Of a stretch of DNA of 64,000 nucleotides, positions 26,280 through 34,535 are shown in pieces; the first letter of the stretch is position 1; every line of letters begins with the position of its first letter. Source of the DNA: Haloterrigena salifodinae (GTDB taxonomy: Archaea > Halobacteriota > Halobacteria > Halobacteriales > Natrialbaceae); the NCBI RefSeq assembly GCF_003977755.1, contig NZ_RQWN01000002.1, positions 62,001 through 126,000 on the forward strand. The letters are read 5' to 3'. Made by a program: the position numbers and the translations under genes. The notes below the pieces were generated by a model. The model ran no database searches. It saw only the letters and a list, made by a program, of their open reading frames with translations, and had not been told where the DNA came from.

Positions 26280-27008
26280 TTATAGGTCGGTGACGGCCTC
26301 GAGCGAGATGTCGATCGCGCGACCGACGTTGTTCTTCGCTTTCTCCGGCAGTTCGTCGTCCTCGGTGTCGGTACCCTTCTGGGTGCCCTCGACGAGGTTG
26401 CCGTCGACGGTACAGATCGCCCCCGCGCGCAGACCTCGGCGGCGGGCCAGCGAGAAGATCGCGGCGGCCTCCATCTCGACCGCCAGGAGGCCGGCCTCCT
26501 CCCAGTCGGCAACGTGCTCGTCGGTCTCGGCGTAGTAGGCGTCGTCGGAGACGACCGGGCCGACCTGCACGTCCTCGTCGTTGGCCTCGGCCGAGTCGAC
26601 CAGCGCCGACAGCACGTCGTAGTCGGGGACGGCCGGATAGGAGACGTCCTCGTAGCGCTTGGTCGTCCCCTCCGCTTTCGCGGCGCCGGTCGCGACGACC
26701 ATGTCGCCGATCTCGATGCCCGACTGGAGGGCGCCGGTCGTGCCGACGCGGATGATCGTCTCGACGCCGACGTTGGCCAATTCCTCGACGGCGATCGCCG
26801 CCGACGGACAGCCGATACCGGTCGAGCAGATCGTCAGCTCCTGTCCCTCGTAGGTCGCGTTGACGACCTTGTACTCGCGGTTCTGGGCGATGGTCTCGGA
26901 GTCGTCGCAGTGGTCGGCGATGCGATCGACGCGACCGGGATCGCCCGGGACGAGCACGCGATCGGTCAGGTCGCCGTCGTCGACCAGCAGGTGTGGCTGC
27001 GTTGCCAT
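26280..27008 (-). CDS. nucleoside phosphorylase (uridine phosphorylase-like)
   Basis: 242 residues of the PNP/UDP family. It cleaves a nucleoside with phosphate to a base and ribose-1-phosphate. Signatures: PGDPGRVDRIA (phosphate loop, about 22-32), GTTGALQSGIEIGDMV (about 89-104) and the ribose-binding LAVEMEAAAIFSLA (about 174-187). The start MATQPHLLVDD at 27008 is chosen over the longer frame. It sits upstream of a PfkB kinase, R15P isomerase and DeoC, implying a role in nucleoside catabolism. The base specificity is uncertain. Confidence 0.93.
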   Translation of the reverse strand: MATQPHLLVDDGDLTDRVLVPGDPGRVDRIADHCDDSETIAQNREYKVVNATYEGQELTICSTGIGCPSAAIAVEELANVGVETIIRVGTTGALQSGIEIGDMVVATGAAKAEGTTKRYEDVSYPAVPDYDVLSALVDSAEANDEDVQVGPVVSDDAYYAETDEHVADWEEAGLLAVEMEAAAIFSLARRRGLRAGAICTVDGNLVEGTQKGTDTEDDELPEKAKNNVGRAIDISLEAVTDL

Positions 27009-27153
27009 ACCCGCCGATTCCAGTGGCGGCGAGAAAAAAGATTCGAGGACGGGTCCCGAGCGTCCGTCGGTTCGGCGACCTGCGACCGTCCCCCGTCCCC
27101 ACCCCACCGCCGAGTGCGATCGGCCGCGGAGTGTGTTCGACCCGGTCGTTCAG

Positions 27154-27456
27154 TCAGCAGTCGGGGGAAACCTCCACTCGTTCGGGCGTGACCGTCACCG
27201 TCGCGTCCTCGACGCTGAATTCGACGGTCCCCTCGGCCCGACTCGTCCCTCGGTGCGTGTCCGCAAAGAGGGAGTCGAGTGCGTCCGGGTCGATATAGTC
27301 GTACAGCCGGGTGCTGGTGGAACCGATATCGTCGTCGAAGTACCGCGCTAGTGCGGTTGCAGTAGCTATACTCGGCGGTTCGTCCGTGTCTCGATCGTAC
27401 TGAATGCAGCGTTTAAACTCGCATCCAGATGACTCTCTGATCCTTCGTTCCGTCAT
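27154..27456 (-). CDS. HalOD1 output-domain protein
   Basis: 100 residues. A single HalOD1 domain is visible: PPSIATATALARYFDDDIGSTSTRLYDYIDPDALDSLF (about 27-64), then EGTVEFSVEDATVTVTPE near the end. HalOD1 is a haloarchaeal output module of two-component-like proteins, often standing alone. The partner is unknown. An N-terminal extension MTERRIRESSGCEFKRC is less acidic; the start could lie slightly further in. It is isolated between 145 bp and 224 bp of non-coding DNA. Confidence 0.85.
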   Translation of the reverse strand: MTERRIRESSGCEFKRCIQYDRDTDEPPSIATATALARYFDDDIGSTSTRLYDYIDPDALDSLFADTHRGTSRAEGTVEFSVEDATVTVTPERVEVSPDC

Positions 27457-27680
27457 GTCTCTCCGTCACGTCTCCGTGACCGTCTAGCTGAGTGACCAAC
27501 GTCCCAGCCCATATACTTACCGTCAGACAACACCGGGTGAAAACTGCACGACGGCGGCCGGATCGCCCGGTCACGATTCACCCCGTTAGACCACCTTTGG
27601 TGGGGCGATCGCCACCCCGTTCGAGCACCGAGCGCCGACCGGACTCGAGCACGGACCAGCGCCGATCGTGGATCCCCGAT

Positions 27681-28568
27681 TCAATCCGCGCGCCCGTCCA
27701 GAAACTGTTCGACCTCGGTCGCCATCGGTGCGCTACGTGCACCCTCCCGGCTCGCCGTCAGTGCGCCGCAGGCGTTGGCGTACTCGAGGGCGTCCTCGAT
27801 CGACGCGCCCTCGAGTCGGCTCGCGAGAAAGCCCGCCGCGAACGAGTCGCCGGCGCCGGCCGTGTCGACCGAGTCGACGTCGAACCCGGGATGTGCGTAG
27901 CTGCCGTCGGGAGTCCGGATCTCGGCGCCATCGCCGCCGGACGTGACCGCGACGATCCGTTCGGTCGGCTCGGAATCGACGGCGGCTGCGTCGGCCAGCG
28001 CCGCGGCTTCGCGCTTGGTGACGAACAGAACGTCGGCCGCGGCGACGGTCTCGTCGTACGCACGGTCGCCGAATCGACGCCCGGGATCGAAACTGACGGT
28101 GACGTCGGCCGCCGCGGCGATCGAGGCGATCCGCGCGGCGGTCTCCGGGCGCTGGCTCGTGAGGTGGACGTGATCGGCCGCCCGAACCCGGTCGCCGTCG
28201 ATATCCGCCGGCCGAACGGCCTCGTTGACGCCGTCGTTGCCCAGAATGGAGACCGCGCCCTCGTCGTCGACCAGCAGGTACTTGACCGCCGTCTCGGCTC
28301 CCTCAACGACCTGGATCCCCGACAGCGAGACGCCGGTCTCCTCGAGGCCGCGCCTGGCCAGCAGACCGTTGTCGTCGTCGCCGACGCTGCCGATCAGTTC
28401 GGCGTCGACCTCGAGGCCGGCGAGCGCGGCGGCGACGTTGGCTGCGCTGCCGCCGCCGGACTGGCGCTGTGAGCGGATCGTCGCTTCGCCGTCGGCGGCG
28501 GGGAGTCGGTCGACGCGCAGCGTCACGTCCCAGTTGACGTGACCGGCGGTGAGTACGGTAGGGGACAT
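27681..28568 (-). CDS. PfkB-family sugar kinase, candidate ribose-1-phosphate kinase
   Basis: 295 residues. PfkB signatures: SGGGSAANVAAALAGL (about 36-51) and DTAGAGDSFAAGF (about 238-250) with the catalytic Asp. The mature start MSPTVLTAGHVNWD at 28568 is a typical ribokinase strand. In haloarchaea an ATP-dependent ribose-1-phosphate kinase of this superfamily acts between nucleoside phosphorylase and R15P isomerase. Both partner genes flank this one, so that role is inferred; an ordinary ribokinase or other sugar kinase is the alternative. Confidence 0.88.
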   Translation of the reverse strand: MSPTVLTAGHVNWDVTLRVDRLPAADGEATIRSQRQSGGGSAANVAAALAGLEVDAELIGSVGDDDNGLLARRGLEETGVSLSGIQVVEGAETAVKYLLVDDEGAVSILGNDGVNEAVRPADIDGDRVRAADHVHLTSQRPETAARIASIAAAADVTVSFDPGRRFGDRAYDETVAAADVLFVTKREAAALADAAAVDSEPTERIVAVTSGGDGAEIRTPDGSYAHPGFDVDSVDTAGAGDSFAAGFLASRLEGASIEDALEYANACGALTASREGARSAPMATEVEQFLDGRAD

Positions 28569-28598
28569 CCGATACGACCGGGAAGAAGGGACCGTCGG

Positions 28599-28607
28599 AA
28601 AAAAAAA
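28599..28607 (-). terminator. oligo-T terminator after the DUF63 gene
   Basis: Nine consecutive T on the minus strand begin just after the stop of the membrane gene (stop at 28609-28611). This matches the U-tract termination used by archaeal RNA polymerase. Confidence 0.6.
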
Positions 28608-28608
28608 C

Positions 28609-29430
28609 CTAGGTGGCGATGAAGAGCAAGACGTTGTGGACGCCGGGGCCGAGCCCGATCGCGGCGATCCCGGCGAGGACGATCCGCGCCTGCTGGGGCG
28701 CGTCCTCAACGTACTCCTTGAACAGTCCGAGGATCACCAGCGCCAGCGCGGCCTTCACCAGGACGAACAGCCAGCCGGCGCCGACGTACTCAGCGATCGG
28801 CAGCGACCCGCCGGCCTCGAGCAGCAGCGCCGACAGGGGAACCGTCTCTTCGACGCCGATGACGTCGTAGCCGACGGCCGTCGAGACGCCGTCCAGGGTG
28901 TGCCCGAAGACGACCAGCGCGCCGGTGTAACTCGTCGTCGCCGCGACGTCGGTAAACCACAGGCTCAGCGCGACCCACACGATCGCGGTGACGATCCCGG
29001 CGGCGATGACGGCGATGACCGGCCAGAAGAGGTTGAACGTCTCTTCGCCCCAGCTCACGTTGAGGATGATCGATGCGAAGACGGCGAAGAAGGCGGTCCC
29101 GGCGATGCCGAAGAACCGCGAAATCGTCGGTTGGAGTCCCCCGGCGTACAGGAAGATCGCGACGATCCAGGCGGCGCCCGCGACGGCCGCCGCGACCAGG
29201 TAGACAGTCGGCGTCGCGAACAGCGTCTCGACGTTCTCCGGATAGGCGTCGAGTTGATAGAGGACGTGCAGGGCGGAGCCGAACATCATCCACGGCGCGA
29301 ACGCCAGCACGGTCCGATCGGTTACCGGTGGCTCGAGAACCCACAGCAATGCGATGATCCCCGCCAGTATCACTAGCAGCGGGACGAGGAGGTACCACGG
29401 TGGGAGCACGAACCCCTCGGGTAATACCAT
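28609..29430 (-). CDS. DUF63-family membrane protein
   Basis: 273 residues, about eight helices. Family features include the N-terminal MVLPEGFVLPPWYLLVPLL, APWMMFGSALHVLYQLDAYP and VVFGHTLDGVSTAVGYDVIG (about 173-192), which holds a conserved-looking His and Asp. DUF63 is widespread in Euryarchaeota and uncharacterised. ATG at 29430 fits family starts. It lies between the R15P isomerase and the PfkB kinase on the same strand but ends with its own terminator, so its link with sugar catabolism is only positional. Confidence 0.9.
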   Translation of the reverse strand: MVLPEGFVLPPWYLLVPLLVILAGIIALLWVLEPPVTDRTVLAFAPWMMFGSALHVLYQLDAYPENVETLFATPTVYLVAAAVAGAAWIVAIFLYAGGLQPTISRFFGIAGTAFFAVFASIILNVSWGEETFNLFWPVIAVIAAGIVTAIVWVALSLWFTDVAATTSYTGALVVFGHTLDGVSTAVGYDVIGVEETVPLSALLLEAGGSLPIAEYVGAGWLFVLVKAALALVILGLFKEYVEDAPQQARIVLAGIAAIGLGPGVHNVLLFIAT

Positions 29431-29549
29431 ATCCGTACTCGCACACACCAGCGACAAACACTTTCCGATTGCTAATCATTCGCGGAAATGACGGTTTTCC
29501 TTCGTCGTCTCGTTCGACGAGAAACGTCGCGGCGCTAACCCGTCATTTC

Positions 29550-30533
29550 CTACAGCTCCCAGGGTTCGTCGACCGTCTCGCCGAACAGCTCTCGCATCAG
29601 CGTGACGATAGTTTCCGGCGGGAACTGGCCGTGCTCGGTGACGATCGCGTCGACGTACCGCGGCGGGGTGACGTCGAAGGCCGGGTTTTCGGCCGTCAGT
29701 CCGTCGTCGACGCCGTCGGCGCCGTCGGTGATCGCGGCCCGCGCCTCCTCGTCGAGCACCTCCCGCTCGTCGCGGCGTTCGATCTCGACGGTGTGACCCG
29801 TCATGGTATCGGGGTGGAGCTTGATCGTCTGGGCGGCGACGGTCACCGGCACGCCGCGCTCGCGGGCGAGCACCGCCAGCCCGCTGGTGCCAATCTTGTT
29901 GATCACGCTTCCGTCGGCCGCGATGCTGTCGGCCCCGACCAGGACGTGGTCCGCCCGATCGAGGTACCGGCGGGCCGCCCCGTCGACGATCACCGTGACC
30001 GGGACGCCCCACTCGCGTAACTGGCCGGCCGTGATGTGGCCCTGCATTCTGGGCCGGGTCTCCTTGACGATCGCCTCGATCTCGGTGCCGTCCTCGACGG
30101 CGGCCTCGAGACAGGCCAGCGCGTCCGTCGAGTGGCAGTGGGTCATCACGATGTCGCCGTCGCGCAACCGGTTCGCGCCGACCGATCCCAGCTTCGACTG
30201 CGCCCGGTCCAGATCGCGGCGGAACTCCGCGGCGCGGTCGACGATCGAGGCGCGCAGCTCCGCGACGGTCTCGCCATCCATTCCGGCGAGGACGTACCGG
30301 AGCGCGTTGGGCAGGCTCACCGCCGTCGGGCGCGTCTCGTAGAGCGTCTTCGCGGCCGCACGCAACTGCTGTTCGAACGCGTCGGGACGGTCCGCGTCGG
30401 AGCGTTCGGCCTGGATCGCCAGCGCCTCGGCAGCCGCGTCGGCGATCGTCGCGGCTCCGCGGATCTCCATCGCGGCGATCTCGTCGGCGGTCGTTTCGAC
30501 GGCCGGCGCGACGTCGTGCCCACGATCGTCCAT
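29550..30533 (-). CDS. ribose-1,5-bisphosphate isomerase
   Basis: 327 residues, homologous to eIF2B-alpha-like/MtnA-fold enzymes. It converts ribose-1,5-bisphosphate to ribulose-1,5-bisphosphate. Fold markers: [19 protein letters not shown] (about 140-158), [12 protein letters not shown] (about 166-177) and [18 protein letters not shown] (about 208-225). Haloarchaea use it without RuBisCO in the non-carboxylating pentose bisphosphate pathway. ATG at 30533 is chosen. It is divergent from deoC with only 73 bp between starts, so the promoters face each other. Confidence 0.93.
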   Translation of the reverse strand: MDDRGHDVAPAVETTADEIAAMEIRGAATIADAAAEALAIQAERSDADRPDAFEQQLRAAAKTLYETRPTAVSLPNALRYVLAGMDGETVAELRASIVDRAAEFRRDLDRAQSKLGSVGANRLRDGDIVMTHCHSTDALACLEAAVEDGTEIEAIVKETRPRMQGHITAGQLREWGVPVTVIVDGAARRYLDRADHVLVGADSIAADGSVINKIGTSGLAVLARERGVPVTVAAQTIKLHPDTMTGHTVEIERRDEREVLDEEARAAITDGADGVDDGLTAENPAFDVTPPRYVDAIVTEHGQFPPETIVTLMRELFGETVDEPWEL

Positions 30534-30606
30534 GCTAACACGTTGCCCGCCGGACGGCAAAAGTAATCGGGCGGGGTTTTTGCCCGTCGGGCGATTCCCT
30601 CCCCGT
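30534..30606. promoter_or_regulatory. 73-bp divergent promoter region between R15P isomerase and deoC
   Basis: Leftwards, ATTACTTTT is centred about 29 nt before the isomerase ATG at 30533. Rightwards, GTTTTTGCC is centred 26 nt before the deoC ATG at 30607. Such tight spacing suggests coordinate control. Confidence 0.5.
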
Positions 30607-31287
30607 ATGGACCGCAGCGAACTCGCCCCCCTGATCGATCACACCGTGCTCGGCCCCGAGACGTCGATCGCCGACGTCCGCCGCGTCCTCGACGAGGCCC
30701 GGGAGTACGGCATGAACGCCTGCATTCCGCCCTACGCCGTCGAGGCGGCCGCCGACTACGCGCCCGACGTGACCCTCGTGACGGTGATCGGCTTCCCCCA
30801 CGGCCAGCACAGCGCCGCGGCGAAGCGACGGGAGGGCGTCCTCGCCTGGAAGGCCGGCGCCGACGAACTCGACGTCGTGATCAACGTCGGCCGGCTGAAA
30901 GCCGGCGAGGACGACGTCGTCCGGGCCGAACTCGCGGAGCTCACGGCTGCGGTCCCGATCCCCGTCAAGGTGATCATCGAGACGGCGCTCCTGACCGACG
31001 AGGAGAAACACCGCGCCTGCGAGGCCGCGGTCGCGGCCGACGCGGCGATGGTCAAGACTTCGACCGGGTTCGCCGACAGCGTTGTTTCGGAGAAACAACG
31101 TGCGAACGGCGAAGCCGTGAGCGGCGGCGCGACCGTCGCGGACGTCGAACTCATGAGCGACTACCTCCCCGTCAAGGCCAGCGGCGGCGTCGGCGGCTAC
31201 GACGAGGCGGTGGCCATGCTCGAGGCCGGCGCCGAACGGATCGGCGCCTCGAGCGGCGTCGCGATCCTCGAGGGCGCGCCGGAGTAA
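30607..31287 (+). CDS. deoC: deoxyribose-phosphate aldolase
   Basis: 226 residues. It cleaves 2-deoxyribose-5-phosphate to glyceraldehyde-3-phosphate and acetaldehyde. The Schiff-base Lys lies in MVKTSTGF (about K150) and the second catalytic Lys in PVKASGGV (about K190); the N-terminal [12 protein letters not shown] is the typical DeoC strand. It supplies deoxynucleoside catabolism, complementing the ribonucleoside genes divergently transcribed next to it. ATG 30607 sits at leaderless distance from a T-rich box; the earlier in-frame start is within the neighbour's promoter. Confidence 0.95.
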   Translation: MDRSELAPLIDHTVLGPETSIADVRRVLDEAREYGMNACIPPYAVEAAADYAPDVTLVTVIGFPHGQHSAAAKRREGVLAWKAGADELDVVINVGRLKAGEDDVVRAELAELTAAVPIPVKVIIETALLTDEEKHRACEAAVAADAAMVKTSTGFADSVVSEKQRANGEAVSGGATVADVELMSDYLPVKASGGVGGYDEAVAMLEAGAERIGASSGVAILEGAPE

Positions 31288-31369
31288 CGCGGCGCGCTGG
31301 GCTTCGTTGGGCCGGCGATCACCGTCACGAACGCGAACACTTTTCGTCGGGGGTCGTCCAACGGAGCCT

Positions 31370-32761
31370 ATGCTCGAGTCGGTGTTGGCGCGGCTCCGCG
31401 CGACGCGACGGCGACTGCGGCGGCTGGAGCGACGCGAATTCGACGCCTTCATCCGCTGGATCGAACGCACCGGGAACCTGATCCACCTCTCGGTGTTGCT
31501 CTTCGTCCCGCTGCTCATTGCCGCGGTGACCTGGCTGGCGAACGTGACGGCCGCCGTCTCCTTCCTCCTGTTTCCGCCGCTGGCCTCCGGAACGTACACC
31601 CTCTTCGCCGATCCCGAGGGCCGGTACTCGACGCCGACGAAGTTCGTCGGCGGGATGACCGCGGGAGCACTCTGCGGCTGGCTCGCGATCGCCCTCGTCG
31701 ACGCCGCGGGCGTCGACGGCGCCACCGGCGTCAGCGCGATCGGCGCGGCGCTCGGCATCTTCCTCACCGGCGCCGTCACCTGGGCGCTCGACCTGGAGGA
31801 ACCCACCGCGTTCTCGACCGCGCTGCTCGTACTCGTCACCGGTAACGCGCAGGTCGTCTACGTGCTCGGAATCGTCGTCTCGAGTTCGTTCGTCGCGGCC
31901 GTCTTCGTCGTCTGGCGGAACCGATTCTACGAGCGCCGAGCGCAGTACCTCTACCGGACGACGGACGGCGACGACCACGTCCTCGTCCCGCTGGACGAGA
32001 GTTGGGACGAGGACGGCGATTCGGAACCGGTCGCCCGCTTCGCCGCCGAACTCGCGAGCGCTCACGACGCCGGGAAGATCGTCCTCCTCGACGCCGTCGA
32101 CGACGCCGCCGACATCGCCGAGGACGAACCAGGGCCCGCGGCTCGCCGCCTCGAGTCCTTCGCGGCCGATCTCTCATCGGCGTACGACATTCCCTGCGAG
32201 GTCGTCGTCGCGGCCGGCGACCGCACGTCGTCGCTGGTGCTCCGGACGGCCAGAGAGCACAACTGCGATCTGATCGTCACGCCGTACGCCGAGCGTGAGG
32301 GGGGCGGCCTCTCGCCGTTCATCGTCGACCTGTTCGACAGCGAGATCGACGTCATCGCCTTCCGTTCCGCCGAAAACCGCCAGCGCTGGCAGCACGCGCT
32401 GGTCCCGGTTCGGGGCGCCGGTGACACCGCCCGCGCGATGGTCGATTTCGCCCAGCGGATCACCGGCTCCTGGCACCCGACCAGCGTCTGTACCTGCATC
32501 GACCGCGAGTCCGAGCGCCGCTCCGCGGAGACCACCGTCGCGGACCTCGTTGACGCCTTCAACGGCCGCTTCGAGACCCACGTCGTCACCGAACCCGTCG
32601 AGTCCTACCTCGAGCGCGTCTCGTCCCAGTACGACGTGATCTTCGTCGGCTCGAGCACCGACCGCTCGGCCGCCTCGCGGTTCGTCTCGCCGCCGACGTT
32701 CGAGCGACTCAGCGACCTCGAGACCGACGTCGCGATCGTCCACCGCGGTCGCCATCAGTAG
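31370..32761 (+). CDS. HPP transmembrane domain fused to UspA domains
   Basis: 463 residues. The first about 185 contain an HPP-type membrane region: four or five helices with LLFPPLASGTYTLFADPEG and TPTKFVGGMTAGALCGW (about 65-108). The rest is cytoplasmic with two UspA-like domains (about 195-325 and 335-463), the second ending DVIFVGSSTDRSAASRFV. HPP proteins in other groups carry nitrite; here the Usp domains suggest stress gating. It lies 82 bp after deoC on the same strand. ATG 31370 is favoured over the basic extension from 31307. Confidence 0.9.
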   Translation: MLESVLARLRATRRRLRRLERREFDAFIRWIERTGNLIHLSVLLFVPLLIAAVTWLANVTAAVSFLLFPPLASGTYTLFADPEGRYSTPTKFVGGMTAGALCGWLAIALVDAAGVDGATGVSAIGAALGIFLTGAVTWALDLEEPTAFSTALLVLVTGNAQVVYVLGIVVSSSFVAAVFVVWRNRFYERRAQYLYRTTDGDDHVLVPLDESWDEDGDSEPVARFAAELASAHDAGKIVLLDAVDDAADIAEDEPGPAARRLESFAADLSSAYDIPCEVVVAAGDRTSSLVLRTAREHNCDLIVTPYAEREGGGLSPFIVDLFDSEIDVIAFRSAENRQRWQHALVPVRGAGDTARAMVDFAQRITGSWHPTSVCTCIDRESERRSAETTVADLVDAFNGRFETHVVTEPVESYLERVSSQYDVIFVGSSTDRSAASRFVSPPTFERLSDLETDVAIVHRGRHQ

Positions 32762-32787
32762 TACCCGATTTTCGCTGTCCCACTGGC

Positions 32788-33108
32788 TCAGGCGCTCCCA
32801 CGGAGCAGTACGACCGTCCCGATGCCGGCGACCAGCGCCAGCGGGAGCCGCTCCGTCTTCCAGACGACGAGCGCGACCACGGCCGCTCCGAGCCACTCTT
32901 CTGGACCGCCCTCGACCAGTTCGCCGGCGACGATCGAAACGACGATAACGCCGGGGAGCACCTCGAGCGCGGTTTCGGCCCGTTCGGTGAGTTCGAGTCG
33001 TCCAACCAGCCACAGTCCGCCGGCCTTCGTCGCGTAGGTGACGACGGCCATCGCGAGGACGACGCCGACGGTTGTCGGCTCGAGCGCCGTCGCGGGGCTC
33101 GAACTCAT
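32788..33108 (-). CDS. azlD: AzlD-family branched-chain amino acid export subunit
   Basis: 106 residues, three to four helices (about 12-33, 45-63, 65-82 and 85-103). The AzlD fingerprint is in VVTYATKAGGLWLVGR (about 21-36) and LEVLPGVIVVSIVAGELV (about 48-65). It partners with the large AzlC subunit. Its ATG overlaps the last 4 bases of azlC (ATGA type), indicating translational coupling. Confidence 0.9.
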   Translation of the reverse strand: MSSSPATALEPTTVGVVLAMAVVTYATKAGGLWLVGRLELTERAETALEVLPGVIVVSIVAGELVEGGPEEWLGAAVVALVVWKTERLPLALVAGIGTVVLLRGSA

Positions 33109-33965
33109 CCGCCCACCCCGCGCGAGTCGACCCCGACGTCGGCGCGGCGGACGCCGACCAGACCGCCCGCCAGCGCGCCGGCGAGCAGATACCAGCGCCC
33201 GGGCACGGCGACGGCGGTCGCCAGTGCAGCGGTGAAGGCGGCCGTCCACGGCAGCAGGTCGGTCCGCCCGTCCCAGAGGTCGACGGCGATCGCGACGAAA
33301 ACAGCGAGGAACGCGGCGTCGAGGCCGTACCGTGCTGGATCGGCGACGCCGTCGCTCGCGAAGACCCCGACGACTGTTGCAGCGACCCACAGGAGCCAGA
33401 TCGCGAGGCCGCTTCCGAGGAGGTACGCGGCGTCAGTCGGTTCGCTTCCGTCCGCGCCGTCGGTAGCGCCGGCGTCGACGAACGCGCGCATCGTCAGCGC
33501 CCAGTTCTCGTCGGCGGTGAAGAAGGCGCTCCCGTAGGTCTCGAGCGCGGACCGGTCGGCGAACCACGGCCGGAGCGTCGCACCCAGGAGCAGGTATCGG
33601 AGGTTGACCGCCGCCGTCGCGAGGACGATCGTCGCGACCGAAGCCGACGCCGCCCAGAGGTCGACCGCGAGCAACTGCGCGGCCCCGGCCAGCACCGTCG
33701 CGCTCATCAGCGTCGCCTCTGCGGCGCTCAACCCCGCCTGCGACGCGAGCACGCCGAAGGCGACGCCATAGCCGGCTACGCCGACCGCGACCGGAAGACA
33801 GTCCCGAAACCCCCGTCGCGCCCCCGATCGCGAGAAGGCTACCCGGCGCGTCGACGTCGCGTCCGCGGTCGGTCGTCCGTCGGTCTCGCTCTCGTCTCCG
33901 TCCGCGGTCGTGACGCTCCGGCCGCGGTCGCCGCTCGAGTCCGTTTCCGTCATCGTCAACTCCAT
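33105..33965 (-). CDS. azlC: AzlC-family branched-chain amino acid exporter
   Basis: 286 residues. A polar, acidic N-terminal extension (about 1-50) precedes six or so helices. AzlC markers: RDCLPVAVGVAGYGVAFGVLA (about 54-74), AGAAQLLAVDLWAA (about 93-106) and AAVNLRYLLLGATLRPW (about 118-134). It exports branched-chain amino acids or analogues with AzlD. Starts at 33965 or 33953 are both possible (MELTMTETD). The following azlD gene overlaps by 4 bp. Confidence 0.9.
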   Translation of the reverse strand: MELTMTETDSSGDRGRSVTTADGDESETDGRPTADATSTRRVAFSRSGARRGFRDCLPVAVGVAGYGVAFGVLASQAGLSAAEATLMSATVLAGAAQLLAVDLWAASASVATIVLATAAVNLRYLLLGATLRPWFADRSALETYGSAFFTADENWALTMRAFVDAGATDGADGSEPTDAAYLLGSGLAIWLLWVAATVVGVFASDGVADPARYGLDAAFLAVFVAIAVDLWDGRTDLLPWTAAFTAALATAVAVPGRWYLLAGALAGGLVGVRRADVGVDSRGVGG

Positions 33966-34072
33966 AGAGCGGGCCCTAAACCCCTAAAATCTCGGAGAAC
34001 GCGCGTTCTCTACTCTCGGTGACACGACGCGGCGACGGCGCCGTTAGCGGGTGCCGACGGGCTCGGCTGCCG

Positions 34073-34480
34073 TCACGAGAGCGACAGTCGGTCCAGCAAC
34101 CGCCGACCGCGAGGCGTCAGTTCGTAGCCGGCACCGCCATCGTCGCGGGCACCGTCGTCGTTACCGCTACTACCGTTCTCGTCGTCGTTACCGTCGCCGC
34201 CGGAGACGTACGGCTCGAGTCGCCGAAGGTGATAATTGAGCTTGCCGTTATCGTCGATCGACGTCGCCGCCCGGAGGTCGGTGTAGCGCAGCGGCGTCTC
34301 CCGGTCGGCCAGCGCCAGCAGGATCTCGAGTCGGATCGGACTCGCGAGCAGTTCGAACTCGTCGGCGGTCCGCGACAGATCCGCCGCGGTCTCGCGGTCG
34401 TCCGTCTGCTCGTCGGCGCCGACGACAGCCAGCGATCCCTCCTGCGCGCGTTCGGCCCACGTCCACGTCGGAATCGCCAT
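34073..34480 (-). CDS. winged-helix regulator
   Basis: 135 residues. A winged helix-turn-helix spans about 40-95 (FELLASPIRLEILLALADRETPLRYTDLRAATSIDDNGKLNYHLRRLEPYV), of the ArsR-like type. A Gly/Asn/Asp-rich loop (about 95-118) interrupts the wing before GYELTPRGRRLLDRL at the end. The gene starts 55 bp after the stop of the K+ channel, so they are likely one transcript; it may regulate that block. The ligand is unknown. Confidence 0.85.
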   Translation of the reverse strand: MAIPTWTWAERAQEGSLAVVGADEQTDDRETAADLSRTADEFELLASPIRLEILLALADRETPLRYTDLRAATSIDDNGKLNYHLRRLEPYVSGGDGNDDENGSSGNDDGARDDGGAGYELTPRGRRLLDRLSLS

Positions 34481-34535
34481 CGCTGGCGACTTCGCGTCGG
34501 CGATCCAAAACGATTCCGCCGCTCGAATCTCGAGG

